Source: JABDIY01 sp963803875 (lineage in GTDB: Bacteria; Actinomycetota; Acidimicrobiia; Acidimicrobiales; SZUA-35). Taken from it: a DNA stretch of 64,000 nt. How positions within the stretch are numbered: the first letter of the stretch is position 1; each line of letters starts with the position of its first letter. The notes below the pieces were generated by a model. That model did not search any database, was not told the origin of the DNA, and saw nothing but the letters and a program-made list of their open reading frames with translations. The translations under genes and the position numbers were made by a program. Positions 45,782-56,442 of the stretch are shown piece after piece. The stretch is taken from contig CAWDOA010000006.1 in NCBI GenBank assembly GCA_963803875.1, positions 217,174 through 281,173 of the forward strand. The letters run 5' to 3'.

Positions 45782-48499
45782 CTTCGGTTCACATCATCAA
45801 CCACACCCATTGGGATCGGGAGTGGTTCTTGACCCACGAGTACACAACCGAATGGATACCAGCGCTCGTGGACTCGCTGACCGGACTTGTCGCCGAGAAC
45901 GATGCCTACCAGTTCCTCTTCGACGGGCAGACGTTGGTGGCAGCGGATCTCCTTTCCACCCGTCCTGACCTCGAGCCTGTTGTGCGAGATCTGATCAAGA
46001 CCAACGCGCTCACAATCGGGCCTGTCTACAGCCAGCCTGACTGGCGGATGGTCAGCGGCGAACTCCTCCTGCGGAATCTCGTGTACGGTGTCGGCGACGC
46101 CGGGACGCTCGGTGGCAACCCGACCGTGGCATGGCTCGTGGACACGTTCGGCCACATTTCACAGGCTCCACAGCTTCTGGCGATGGTTGGAATCGACTCG
46201 GCGTTCGTATGGCGCGGCGTCCCGGAGATGACACCCCTCTTCACGTGGCGGGGCGCCGACGGAACCGAGATTCCGACGGTTGACCTCTTCAGCGGATACA
46301 GGAATCTGTATGGGGTCACCAAGACGCCGGCGATAGCCGTCGAGAGGCTCGTTGCCGAGGTCGACAAGCTTGCGCCGGTGTACGGAGACCTTCCGATTCC
46401 CCTGTTCGACGGCTACGACCTCGACACCGAGCCCGAGGATCCTGCCCGCTACTACGACGACCTGACCGTTCCGCCCTCCATCGTCTTGGAAGCATCTTCG
46501 CCGCGAGCCTACGTCGAGGCGGTCCTTCCCCACCTCGGCCGAGCCCCCACCATTCGGGGCGAGCTCCTCTCTGGCAAGTTCGGTTCGACGTTCCCAGGAT
46601 CACTGTCGTGCAGGACCTACCTGAAGCTTCTCCACCACGATGCCGAGATCGCTCTCCACCGTCGTGTCGAACCGCTGGCAACCCTGGCGTCGGCCATGGG
46701 TGTGGAATACGACGAGGAGGCTCTGAAAAGAGTCAGCCGGGAGCTGTTACAGAACGGTGTGCACGACTGCATCTGTGGAGTCAGCATCGATCAGGTTCAC
46801 GAGCGGATGGAGCGTTCGTACAAACGCATCCTGGCCTGGGCGGCCGAACAAGAGGTAGCGGACAGCACCTCGATACTCGCCGGGTTCGCGCCCGGCTTCT
46901 ATTCGATCGCAACCCACGCTCTACCGACCGACTCCACCCAGCGGATCGGTGCCGATGTGTACAGGGTCGTCACCGCCGGGGTGGGCGTCGCTCCCGTCGG
47001 TGCACCGGTGGGTGTTTCTGCTCCGACTCATTCCGACGCCCAGTTCGTTTGGACGAACTCCCATTTCACCGCCGTTGTGGATTCGGAAGGTCTCACGATC
47101 GACGGGATCCCCGGCCAGGGGAGAATCACCGTACGGCGTGATCACGGGGACACGTACTCCAGCGAACCGGGCGAGGTTCTCGGTGATCTCGTCGTCTCGG
47201 GCCCGGTTTCGGTGAGCCGGAGCGCACTCGATGCCGAGGTGTCATTCGACGCAGCACTGTCGCTTCCCGATGCCGGTATCGAAGTCACCGCGATGGTGAC
47301 GTTGCGGTTCGACCACACCCCTCTGGTCGGCGTCACGGTGAAGCTCGACTCGGCCGGAACCGGCTTTCGGGCCGACATTCACTTCGACAGCGGAATCCAG
47401 ACCGACCGGCTGTTCGCGGGAATGCCATTCGACACGGTCGAACGCAGCCATGTTGATACCGACCTCCTGGGCCCTGACCTCTCTCGCGAGATGCAGTCGA
47501 TCCTCATGGGTCAGCGCCGAAACAGGCGTGGTCGATGAGTTCCCATTCCACGGTTTCGTCGGTGTCTCGGACCAACAGCGCACCTGGGGCGTTCTCGCTC
47601 GGGGTAACCGCTCGTACTCATCCGATGAGTCCGGGTGCATCTCGGTTGCGCTTCGTCGCTCGGCCGAATGGCTCGCACTCACCGGCTTGGAACGTCGGAT
47701 CGGTGATGCCGGCCCGGCGATGTACGTGCCAGGGGCGCGGTGCGAACGTGAGGTGCGACACGAACTCGCAATCGCCGTGCTCAGTGGCGCCAGCTGTCGA
47801 TCCGAGTTGGTGAAACTCAACGAAGCATTCCAGAACCCTGCCGTGATCGCCGAGGTGCTCGCCGGGGGAGGGTCGGCAACCTCGTGGAATGTGTTCTCCG
47901 AGCAACTGCCGATGTCCTCCCTGTCGATCGCAGACGGTGAGCCGGTCGCCCGGCTGTTCAATCCCGGCGAGGATTCCTACGAGATGTCGGTGCGCCGGCC
48001 TCGGCGCTCTGCCACCGGTGCCGATATCGGTGACGACGTAACCGTCGGTGCCAAGCAGATCGTGTCGATCACGGTTGAGCTCGATCCACCGGCTGTGACG
48101 GGGTCCGCCACCGTCCGAGTGGTGAATCCAACCCGCAATCGCGTAGGGCGGAGCCGATCCACGCCCGATCCCGCCGAGTTGGTCGGGCTCAGAGATCGAA
48201 TCGCCCGGCTCGAGGAGGAACTGTCCGCCAATGCCGCTGCCCTCTCCGAGGCGGCAGGCGATGATGTGTGGCGACTCACCCACCGGGAGTATGTCCTCGA
48301 GCGAGAACAACTCGAGTTGAGGTTGTCGCTCGAGTTGAACGAACGGCTCGCTCGTTCAACCTCCGATGTCAGTATTCCCGACGAGGTCGACCGGACGATC
48401 GCTGAGCTCGGGTGGGCTCTCAACAAGCTTCGCGTCAAACGACGCATTTACGATTATGTGGTCCAGTCCTTGCCGGCGCCATCGATCGACGCAGTCTGA
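45778..48499 (+). CDS. GH38 alpha-mannosidase (frameshifted)
   Basis: About 907 aa, glycoside hydrolase family 38. The N-terminal catalytic domain has INHTHWDREWF with Zn ligands and LVDTFGHISQAPQLL, whose Asp is the nucleophile. The middle three-helix region includes NGVHDCICGVSIDQVHE. A C-terminal beta-rich half follows. One G is missing near 47512 (an ATGGGG run read as ATGGG), after which VDEFPFHGFVGV continues in the next frame to 48499. Retaining alpha-mannosidase, probably acting on the sugar imported by the ABC system. Confidence 0.87.
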
Positions 48500-48511
48500 G
48501 GGCTGGGGTTG

Positions 48512-50223
48512 ATGAGCCACGTTGCCGACACCGAGTCCACCCTCTTGGCCCATCTCGAGTTCCTGTACGGGCCGGCCTCGGGCTCGGTCCTCGAGGACCT
48601 GCTCGAACTGATGCACAACCACCGGGGTCATCTCGACCAGGGACGGCGCCGGCATCTCACCGAGAAGGATGCCGTGCTCATCACCTACGGCGACATGGTT
48701 CGCCACGAGGACCAATCGCCGCTGGCGACTCTGGGGGAATTCCTCGCCGACCATGTTGGCGAACTGATCAACACGGTGCACATCCTGCCCTTCTGCCCGT
48801 ACTCATCGGACGATGGGTTCTCCGTCGTCGACTATGTCGAGGTTGATCCTGCGTTGGGTGATTGGGGCGATGTGGAGCGGATGCGGGGATCGTTCCGCCT
48901 GATGTTCGATGCGGTACTCAACCACATCTCCGCCTCGAGCGAGTGGTTCTCGGGCTTTCGAAACGGGGACGAGGCATACCGCGACTTCTTCACAGTCGTC
49001 GACCCCGCCACCGATCTCTCTGCGGTCTTTCGGCCGCGGGAGCTGCCGCTGCTGACAGAAGTCGAAACCGCCGAGGGGCCGCGGCACGTGTGGACCACAT
49101 TCAGCCCCGATCAAATCGATTTGAACTACCGCAATCCGCGGGTTGCGCTGGCTGCCATCGACGTTCTGCTCACGTACGTGGCCCACGGCGCGGATGTAAT
49201 CCGGCTCGACGCCGTCACCTTCCTCTGGAAGGAGCCCGGCACCTCATGCATCCACCTGCCCCAGACTCACCGGCTGATCCAGCTCTTTCGTTCCGTGCTC
49301 AACGCGGTCGCGCCATGGGTGATCATCATCACGGAGACGAATGTGCCTCACGACGAGAACGTGTCGTACTTCGGAGATGGAACCAACGAAGCAGACCTCG
49401 TCTACAACTTCGCCCTTCCGCCGCTGACCCTCCACGCCTTCCACACCGGCGACGCCTCCGTGCTCTCTCAGTGGGCCGACGGCATGCGAGCGCCCAGTAC
49501 GGAAACTTCTTTTTCAACTTCCTCGCCTCCCACGACGGCATCGGGGTCGGCGGAGCCAGGGGATACCTGTCTGATGCCGACATCACGGCAATGGCCGACC
49601 GGGTCGAGGAACTGGGTGGGAACGTGTCGTATCGGGCGACCCCGGACCGAGGGCGGGTTCCATACGAGCTGAACATCAACTATCTGGACGCGCTCGGCGA
49701 TCCCGGCGTCGACGAGAACGACCAGCGGGTGGCCCAACGATTCCTCACCTCCCAAGCGGTGATGCTCTCCCTCCAGGGGATGCCGGCCATCTACTTCCAC
49801 AGCATGTTCGGTTCCCGGGGCTGGCCGGCGGGCGTTGCGGACACCGGGGCAAATCGCACAGTGAATCGGCAGAAGCTCCAGAGGGATGAACTCGAGAACG
49901 AGCTGCGCCAACCGGGCTCGTTGCGCGGCCTCGTGTTCGATGGTTATCGAACGCTGTTGCGGGCGCGGGCGACCAACGCGTCGTTTGCGCCTGCGGCAAC
50001 CCAGCAGATCGTCAGCGTGCATCCGAGCGTCTTCGCCGTACTGCGCACCAGTGGCACGGACTCGGTGCTGTGCCTCCACAACGTGAGCGGAGAACCCGTT
50101 GTCGTCGATGCCGCAGAGCTGATCGACGGCCCGGCTGTGGACCTCATCACCGGAGTGAACGTCGAACCGGTCGTGGAGATGGGCCCGTACCAGACGGCGT
50201 GGTTGACGCCGGAGAAGCCATGA
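48512..50223 (+). CDS. GH13_18 phosphorylase (glucosylglycerate/sucrose type, frameshifted)
   Basis: About 570 aa, TIM-barrel glycoside phosphorylase. The nucleophile Asp lies in VIRLDAVTFLWKEPGTSCIH and the acid/base Glu in IITETNVPHDENVSYFG. NFLASHDGIG and the C-terminal LDALGDP segment complete the barrel. This combination fits glucosylglycerate phosphorylase better than classic sucrose phosphorylase. One C is missing near 49497 (a CCCC run read as CCC). ATG 48512 is preceded by TTG. The stop overlaps the glycosyltransferase start. Confidence 0.83.
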
Positions 50224-51425
50224 AGGTCGGTTTCGTCAGCGTGAGATTTGCCGGTTTGGACGGCGTGACCCTGGAGGCGGCCAAGGTCGCGGAGGTTCTG
50301 CGCGGGGCTGGGCACGAGGTCTCGTGGTTTGCCGGCGAGCTCGGCGCCGAGTTCCACCCCGGGTTCGAGTTCCCTGCGGCCCGGTTCGACAGCGCCGAGA
50401 ACCTGGAACTCCAGGAGAAGTGCTTCGGGGTCGAGGAGACCACCCCGAAGGTGCTCGCTGAGATCGACCGGCGGGCGTCCGTGATCAGAGCCGCAATCGA
50501 AGACTATGTGGCTGCTGAGTCGGTCGCCATACTGATTCCGCAGAACTCGTTGTCCATTCCCATGCAGCTGCCGTTAGGCATGGCGCTGGCAGGATTGGCC
50601 GCAGACGGAATGCCGATGGTGGCTCATCACCACGACTTCGCCTGGGAGCGGGAGCGCTTCTACCCCAACGGCGTCGAAGGGATCCTCGACGCCGCCTTTC
50701 CTCCGGTCACGCCGGGTGTCGAGCACGTCGTGATCAATTCGCTGGCCCAACAGGCACTACTGGAGAGGAAAGGAGCGCGGTCGTCGGTCCTGCCCAACGT
50801 GATGGACTTCGAGACCCGCCCGAGTCCCGGCGACGGTGATGTGTTTCGGCGTTACGCACGCTTGGCGGACAACGACATGCTGCTGCTGCAAGCGACGAGG
50901 ATCATTCCTCGCAAGTCGATCGAGCTGACCCTGGAACTGGCGGCGCAGCTCACCGATCGGGCGGTGAAGGTTGTCATTACCCACCCCGACCTCGACGAAG
51001 GCAGCGACTACGCAAACGCCCTCGTGGGGCAAGCGGCGGATCTCGGCGTCGACTATCGAATCGCTGCGGTCGGGGGACCGGGGCAGCCCTCGCTGGCCGA
51101 TGCGTATGCGGCCGCCGACCTGGTGACCTATCCGTCCCGCATCGAGGGATTCGGGAACGCACTCCTCGAAGCCATCTACTACGGGCGGCCCGTGCTGGTG
51201 AACCGGTACCCCGTCTACGTCGCCGACATTGCCCCAACCGGCCTCGACCTCATCGAGTTCGACGGGGCGATCACACCGGCAACCGTCGACTCGGTGCGCA
51301 GCTGGCTCGGCGACCCGGCACGGCAGCGCGCTGCTGCCGAGAAGAACTACGAGATCTGCCTGGAGCACTTCTCATTCGACGCCGTGCGCCGCTGCCTGCT
51401 GCCCTTGCTTGCCCAGGAGCGATAG
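50220..51425 (+). CDS. GT4 glycosyltransferase (mannosylglucosylglycerate synthase-like)
   Basis: A 401-residue GT-B fold enzyme. The N-terminal domain opens KVGFVSVRFAGLDGVTLEAAK. The C-terminal donor domain carries ATRIIPRKSIEL, the E-x7-E-like motif PSRIEGFGNALLEAIYYGRP and a downstream NRYPVYVADIAP. The start and motif set resemble GT4 enzymes that mannosylate glucosylglycerate. Coupled to the phosphorylase gene by ATGA. Synthesis and breakdown genes side by side suggest regulated turnover of a compatible solute. Confidence 0.75.
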   Translation: MKVGFVSVRFAGLDGVTLEAAKVAEVLRGAGHEVSWFAGELGAEFHPGFEFPAARFDSAENLELQEKCFGVEETTPKVLAEIDRRASVIRAAIEDYVAAESVAILIPQNSLSIPMQLPLGMALAGLAADGMPMVAHHHDFAWERERFYPNGVEGILDAAFPPVTPGVEHVVINSLAQQALLERKGARSSVLPNVMDFETRPSPGDGDVFRRYARLADNDMLLLQATRIIPRKSIELTLELAAQLTDRAVKVVITHPDLDEGSDYANALVGQAADLGVDYRIAAVGGPGQPSLADAYAAADLVTYPSRIEGFGNALLEAIYYGRPVLVNRYPVYVADIAPTGLDLIEFDGAITPATVDSVRSWLGDPARQRAAAEKNYEICLEHFSFDAVRRCLLPLLAQER

Positions 51426-51473
51426 GTCTGCTGCCGGAGAAACCGATCGACCGAGAAGGTATTCCCGGGTAAC

Positions 51474-51502
51474 TTGACTACAAAAGTACGGACAAATACA
51501 GT
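51474..51502 (+). promoter_or_regulatory. Promoter of the molybdoenzyme operon
   Basis: TTGACT and TACAGT separated by 17 bases, about 90 bases before the ATG at 51592. This 166-base gap holds no gene. Confidence 0.5.
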
Positions 51503-51591
51503 GGCAGGGGTTCAGCTGGTGATTGAACCGGCCGCCGAGCTTGGTTCACCCAAGTGATGGCTTCTCACAGGATCTGAAGGGGTACCCGAGC

Positions 51592-53142
51592 ATGACCCGT
51601 CTGGGCTTTCTGCTAGATAGTGACAATTGCATTGGCTGCCACGCCTGCACCATCGCTTGTAAGAGCGAACATGACGTGCCGCTGGGGGTGAATCGCACCT
51701 GGGTCAAGTACATCGAAACCGGCACGTTCCCCAACGTCGCCCGCAAGTTCAATGTGATGCGGTGCAACCAGTGCGACGACGCCCCCTGTATGACCATCTG
51801 TCCGACGTCGGCGCTGTACAGGGCTGACAACGGTGTTGTCGATTTCCAAGACAACGACTGCATCGGTTGCAAGAGCTGTATGAACGCCTGCCCGTACGAC
51901 GCGCTCTACATCAATCCCGAAACCAACACGGCCCACAAGTGCAACATGTGCAACCACCGCATCGACGTCGGCTTGGAGCCGTCATGTCAGGTGGTATGTC
52001 CCACCGAAGCCATCAAGATCGGCGATCTCGACGATCCAAACTCCGAAATAAGCCGCATCATCGCCCGCGACGACGTCGCCGTTCGGGCACCGGAGCAGAA
52101 CACCAAACCCAAGGTGTACTACCGGGGCGCGGATCAGGCATCGCTGGATCCCACCCGAACCGCAATCGCCAACGACGGGATGATCTGGGCCGACACGCTG
52201 GCGGGCAACATGAAGCGCCACCCCACGATTCCGGTGACGCTGGGTTCCACGCCCGCCGATCTCGACGGCGTGATCGCTCGAACCGCCTACACCACGTCTC
52301 ACATGATGACCTGGAAGGAGAAGGTTTCCGGCTATCTGGTGACCAAGGCAATCGCCGCCGGCGTGATGCTCGTTGCGGCGCTGATGGTGCTGCTGGGTCA
52401 CAGCGATGAACAGGCCGCCGTAGGCGTTGTACCGCCGATGATTGCCGGCGTGTTTCTCGGTCTCACCGGTGTGCTGCTGATCGCCGATCTCAAACAGCCC
52501 GGTCGCTTCCACTATTTGATCACCAAGGGCAACTGGACCTCGTGGCTGGTGAAGGGTGCGTATGTGCTGATGTTCTTCGGTGGCGTCAGTGCGCTCTGGT
52601 TCCTCGGTGGCGTCTTCGATTCAGCCGCATTGCTGAAGGTTCTGGCCGTACCCGCGGTCCTCGGCGCACTCGGAACAGCCGGCTACACCGCTTTCCTGTT
52701 CGGCCAATGCGAGGGTCGTGATCTCTGGCAGACACCGCTGCTGTTGCCGGTACTGCTCGCTCAGGCCGTCACAGCCGGAGGGGCGACATACGCCATCCTC
52801 GATCTGTTCATGGATCTCCCCGAGGTCGACGCCGTGCGCTGGGTGTTGCTCGGGGGAGTAGCTGCAACCGCAGCGCTCATCGCCATGGAGCTCACCTCGC
52901 GGGGTAGCCGTCACGTAGAGCTGGCGATGCACAGCATGACCCACGGACAGTACGCCCAGCAGTTCTGGATCGGCGGAATCCTCGTGGGTCTCGTCGCCCC
53001 CGCAGCACTGGTGATCGTTGCTCTCGCCGGCGACGTGTCCAGCCCTCTCCTGCCCGCTATCGCCGGAGTGTTCGCCCTCGTCGGCCTGTTTGCCTACGAA
53101 GACGCCTTCGTCCGGGCCGGCCAAAGCGTGCCGCTGTCTTGA
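51592..53142 (+). CDS. Fused 4Fe-4S ferredoxin - NrfD/DmsC-type membrane anchor
   Basis: A 516-residue fusion. Residues 1-~180 form a four-cluster ferredoxin of the DmsB/PsrB/SoeB type (CIGCHACTIACK, CNQCDDAPCMTICP, CIGCKSCMNACP, CNMCNHRIDVGLEPSC with a following CP). Residues ~250-516 contain about eight hydrophobic segments of the NrfD/DmsC-type quinone-reactive anchor. In most relatives these are two proteins. It passes electrons between the downstream molybdoenzyme and the quinone pool. ATG 51592 follows GAAGGGG. Confidence 0.85.
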   Translation: MTRLGFLLDSDNCIGCHACTIACKSEHDVPLGVNRTWVKYIETGTFPNVARKFNVMRCNQCDDAPCMTICPTSALYRADNGVVDFQDNDCIGCKSCMNACPYDALYINPETNTAHKCNMCNHRIDVGLEPSCQVVCPTEAIKIGDLDDPNSEISRIIARDDVAVRAPEQNTKPKVYYRGADQASLDPTRTAIANDGMIWADTLAGNMKRHPTIPVTLGSTPADLDGVIARTAYTTSHMMTWKEKVSGYLVTKAIAAGVMLVAALMVLLGHSDEQAAVGVVPPMIAGVFLGLTGVLLIADLKQPGRFHYLITKGNWTSWLVKGAYVLMFFGGVSALWFLGGVFDSAALLKVLAVPAVLGALGTAGYTAFLFGQCEGRDLWQTPLLLPVLLAQAVTAGGATYAILDLFMDLPEVDAVRWVLLGGVAATAALIAMELTSRGSRHVELAMHSMTHGQYAQQFWIGGILVGLVAPAALVIVALAGDVSSPLLPAIAGVFALVGLFAYEDAFVRAGQSVPLS

Positions 53143-53145
53143 TGG

Positions 53146-53186
53146 CCTCCACTCGCCTCATGCGCTGCGTGGCGAACGACCCCGTA
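53146..53186 (+). repeat. 41-bp direct repeat, copy 1
   Basis: Begins CCTCCACTCGCCTC and contains GCGTGGCGAACGACCC; copy 2 is at 53305-53345 with a few differences. Part of a 402-base intergenic region without a supported gene. Confidence 0.65.
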
Positions 53187-53304
53187 CTTCTGGGCCGCTC
53201 TCACGCCGGTGTTCGCTGATTCGGTCGGGTCGCTCCGGCCTCGCTCCGCTCGGACAAAACTGCACGCGCTCGTGCTGCCTTGCTGGCGCGGCGGCAACGT
53301 TGCC

Positions 53305-53345
53305 CTCCACTCGCCTCCGGCGCTGCGTGGCGAACGACCCGCGTA
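53305..53345 (+). repeat. 41-bp direct repeat, copy 2
   Basis: Second copy of the repeat at 53146. A small perfect hairpin CGGAGGC-TCC-GCCTCCG follows at 53401-53417. Two copies only, so not a CRISPR array. Confidence 0.65.
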
Positions 53346-53544
53346 TTGCGCCTCATCAGGCAGACCCGTGCTTGTCCCTCCGGGGGCCGTTCTGTCGCCA
53401 CGGAGGCTCCGCCTCCGGGCGCAACAGCAACCGATCCGTTCTGTTCACCGTTTCACACAGCAACGCCCTCATGCCCTCCGGGCAGGAAGAACTCGCTCTG
53501 ACCCAGAGCGGCTGTCCCACGCCACGTCATCCAAAGGAGACAAA

Positions 53545-56382
53545 GTGACTGATCTCAGCAAGTACCCGCCGCTCGAGCAGTGGCATGACTGGCGTGAGCT
53601 CGATGCGAAGGCATGGCCGGAGCGCAAGGAACGCAATTACGCGTTGGTGCCCACCACATGCTTCAACTGTGAGGCCGGCTGTGGTCTGGTGGCCTACTTC
53701 GACAAAGAAACCGGCGACATCGCCAAGATCGAAGGTAATCCGAACCATCCCGGCAGCCGGGGCCGCAACTGCGCCAAGGGTCCGGCGACGCTGAACCAGG
53801 TCTATGACCCCGAGCGGATCATGTATCCGATGAAACGCAAGGGTGCCCGCGGTTCGGGGCAGTGGGAGCGGATCAGTTGGGAAACCGCACTCACCGAAAT
53901 TGGTGGCCGCATCCGGAATGCGATCAACGAGGGTCGCAACAACGAGATCATGTACCACGTCGGCCGGCCCGGCGAAGACGGCTACACCGACCGTGTGCTC
54001 AAGGCATGGGGTGTTGACGGGCACAACAGCCACACCAATATCTGCAGCTCGAATGCGCGAATCGGGTATCAGAGCTGGATGGGTCACGATCGCCCATCCT
54101 CGGACTTCGAACACGCCAAGGTCATCTTCTTGATCTCCGCCCACCTCGAAAGTGGCCACTACTTCAACCCCCACGCTCAGCGGATAATGAAGGCGAAGGA
54201 GAACGGCGCCAAGGTCATCGCGGTCGACCCTCGCCTGTCGAACACCGGCGCCAAAGCCGACTACTGGCTACCGACGTGGCCCGGGACCGAGCCATATCTC
54301 CTGTTGGCAATCGCCCGCCTCCTCGTGCTGAAGGAGACCTGGAATGCCAGCTTCATGGAGCGGTGGACCAACTGGGAGACCTACCTGAAGGCCAAACACC
54401 CCAACCGTCCGGTCGAGTTCGGTTCCCTGCGGGATGCTCTCCTCGACGAGTACGCCGAGTACACCCCTGAAGCGGCCGAACAGAAGACCGGCATCGACGC
54501 CGACACCATTCGGGAGATTGCCGATCTCATCGGCGAGCACCCCACCCGGTTTGCCTCGCACAACTGGCGGGCCGCAGGCGCAGGTCATATGGGCGGCTGG
54601 CAGGTAGCCCGTTGTCTGTTCTTCCTGAACGTTCTCACCGGCTCGGTGGCAACCAAGGGCGGTACCGCCGGCAACGGCATGAACAAGTTCAAGGCGGCAG
54701 CACCCCTCGGTGCCCCCAATACCCATTCGTGGAACGAACTCGAGTGGCCCAAGGAGTTTCCGCTGGCCTACCACGAGATGTCGATCCTTCTGCCCCACTT
54801 CCTCAACGAAGGACGGGGCAAGCTCGACGTCTACTTCTCCCGGGTCTACAACCCGATCTGGACCAACCCCGACGGTTTCAGTTGGATGGAAGCCCTCACC
54901 GACGAGGACAAAGTCAACTGCCACGTTGCGCTCACCCCGACCTGGAGCGAGACCAGTTGGTTCGCCGACTATGTACTCCCGATGGGGGTCGGCGCCGAAC
55001 GCCATGACGTCCACAGCTACGAAACCCAAGCCGGTCGCTGGATCGGCTTCCGGCAGTCGACCTTCCGACGGTTCGCCGAGATCCAGGGCAAAGAGATCGG
55101 TCCCGATACCCGCAGCTACGAGTACAACCCCGGCGAGGTTTGGGAAGAGAACGAGTTCTGGATCGATCTCAGCTGGCACATCGACCCCGATGGCTCGATG
55201 GGTATTCGCAAATGGTTCGAGTCCGAGCAGCACCCGGGCAAGCCGGTCACGATCGATGAGTACTACGCCAAGATGTTCGCCGAGAACGTCCCCGGCCTTG
55301 ACAAAGCGGCTGCCGATGCCGGTGAAGATCCGCTGGAGTTCATGCGGAACCGCTCCGCCTTCGAGGTGCCAACCGATCCGTACGAGCCGTACGAGAAATC
55401 GGTTGCTGCCGAGGCGTTAGCCGATTGTGTGAAGGATTCCGACGGTGTGTACCGCAAGCCGGGCACACCGGGAACATGGGACGGCAACCTCGACACGATC
55501 GCCGACCTCAAGCTGGCACCCCTCGGTGACGGTTCGCCAGCGGTCGACATCGACGGCGAGGCCAAGGAGGGTTTCCCCACCCCGTCCCGCAAGCTCGAGC
55601 TCTACAGCAGCACCCTGGCTGAATGGGGTTGGCCCGAGTATGCCACTCCCAAGTGGATCCCTTCCCAGGTTCACTGGGAAGGAATCGACATGGCCGGCAA
55701 CGAGCGCATCCTGCTCCCCACGTTCCGTATCCCAACCTTGATCCATACCCGATCAGCCAACAGCAAGTGGCTCAACGAGATCAGCCACCGGCACCCGCTG
55801 TGGATCCACCCCGAGGACGCAGAGAAGTTGGGGATCGAAGAAAACGGACTTGTACGGATCAGCACCCGGATCGGCCACTTCGTGATCGCTGCGTGGCGAA
55901 CCGAAGGTATCCGTCCCGGTGTCGTGGCCGCCTCGCACCACATGGGCCGCTGGCGGCTCGAAGAAGAAGGTGGCCGAAATTGGTCCTCGAGCAAGGCGGC
56001 GATCACCAAAAGCGACAACGGCGACGGTACGTCAACCTGGAAGCTCAAGCGCGAACACGGTGCCCAGCCCTATCAGTCATCCGATGCCGACACCGGTCGG
56101 ATCTGGTGGAAGGACACCGGAGTCCACCAGAACGCCACGTTCTGTGTCCAGCCCGATCCGATCAGCGGTATGCAATGCTGGCACCAGAAGGTCACGGTCG
56201 ATCCTGCCCAGCCCGGCGATGAGTACGGCGACGTGGTGGTCGATACCGCCAAGAGCCGGGAGGCCTACCTCGACTGGCTGTCCAAGACCCGACCGGCCGG
56301 CACCAACGACTCGGGCCTCCGGCGACCCCTGTGGTACGCCCGACCGCTCAAGCCCGCCCCCGAGATGTACAAGCTCGACTGA
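53545..56382 (+). CDS. Molybdopterin oxidoreductase catalytic subunit (SoeA/PsrA-like)
   Basis: A 945-residue DMSO-reductase-family enzyme. The N-terminal 4Fe-4S site is CFNCEAGCGL plus a later GRNCAKGP. The likely Mo ligand is the Cys in HTNICSSNARIGY, placed as in NasA-type enzymes. The C-terminal dinucleotide-binding beta barrel is present (LPTFRIPTLIHTR..., ASHHMGRW). There is no twin-arginine signal, so it should face the cytoplasm, as SoeA does. GTG 53545 follows AAAGGAGA; longer upstream frames run through the repeat region. Likely reaction: sulfite, polysulfide or thiosulfate chemistry with the quinone pool. Confidence 0.86.
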   Translation: MTDLSKYPPLEQWHDWRELDAKAWPERKERNYALVPTTCFNCEAGCGLVAYFDKETGDIAKIEGNPNHPGSRGRNCAKGPATLNQVYDPERIMYPMKRKGARGSGQWERISWETALTEIGGRIRNAINEGRNNEIMYHVGRPGEDGYTDRVLKAWGVDGHNSHTNICSSNARIGYQSWMGHDRPSSDFEHAKVIFLISAHLESGHYFNPHAQRIMKAKENGAKVIAVDPRLSNTGAKADYWLPTWPGTEPYLLLAIARLLVLKETWNASFMERWTNWETYLKAKHPNRPVEFGSLRDALLDEYAEYTPEAAEQKTGIDADTIREIADLIGEHPTRFASHNWRAAGAGHMGGWQVARCLFFLNVLTGSVATKGGTAGNGMNKFKAAAPLGAPNTHSWNELEWPKEFPLAYHEMSILLPHFLNEGRGKLDVYFSRVYNPIWTNPDGFSWMEALTDEDKVNCHVALTPTWSETSWFADYVLPMGVGAERHDVHSYETQAGRWIGFRQSTFRRFAEIQGKEIGPDTRSYEYNPGEVWEENEFWIDLSWHIDPDGSMGIRKWFESEQHPGKPVTIDEYYAKMFAENVPGLDKAAADAGEDPLEFMRNRSAFEVPTDPYEPYEKSVAAEALADCVKDSDGVYRKPGTPGTWDGNLDTIADLKLAPLGDGSPAVDIDGEAKEGFPTPSRKLELYSSTLAEWGWPEYATPKWIPSQVHWEGIDMAGNERILLPTFRIPTLIHTRSANSKWLNEISHRHPLWIHPEDAEKLGIEENGLVRISTRIGHFVIAAWRTEGIRPGVVAASHHMGRWRLEEEGGRNWSSSKAAITKSDNGDGTSTWKLKREHGAQPYQSSDADTGRIWWKDTGVHQNATFCVQPDPISGMQCWHQKVTVDPAQPGDEYGDVVVDTAKSREAYLDWLSKTRPAGTNDSGLRRPLWYARPLKPAPEMYKLD

Positions 56383-56442
56383 ACCCGTCGCTGAACATGT
56401 TGACAGGCCTCTGGTTACGGGTCTTGCGCCTACGCTGAGAGG

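Noticed and set aside
51458..51472. Third CstR operator before the molybdoenzyme operon (ATTCCCGGGTAA region)
   Set aside because: The core is CCCGGG with wrong spacing and unmatched flanks, so it does not fit the C4-N2-G4 form.
53146..53417. CRISPR-like array
   Set aside because: Only two imperfect repeat copies 118 bases apart and no cas genes.
53545..56382. Selenocysteine as Mo ligand of the catalytic subunit
   Set aside because: The reading frame has no internal UGA; a Cys codon occupies the expected position in HTNICSSN.
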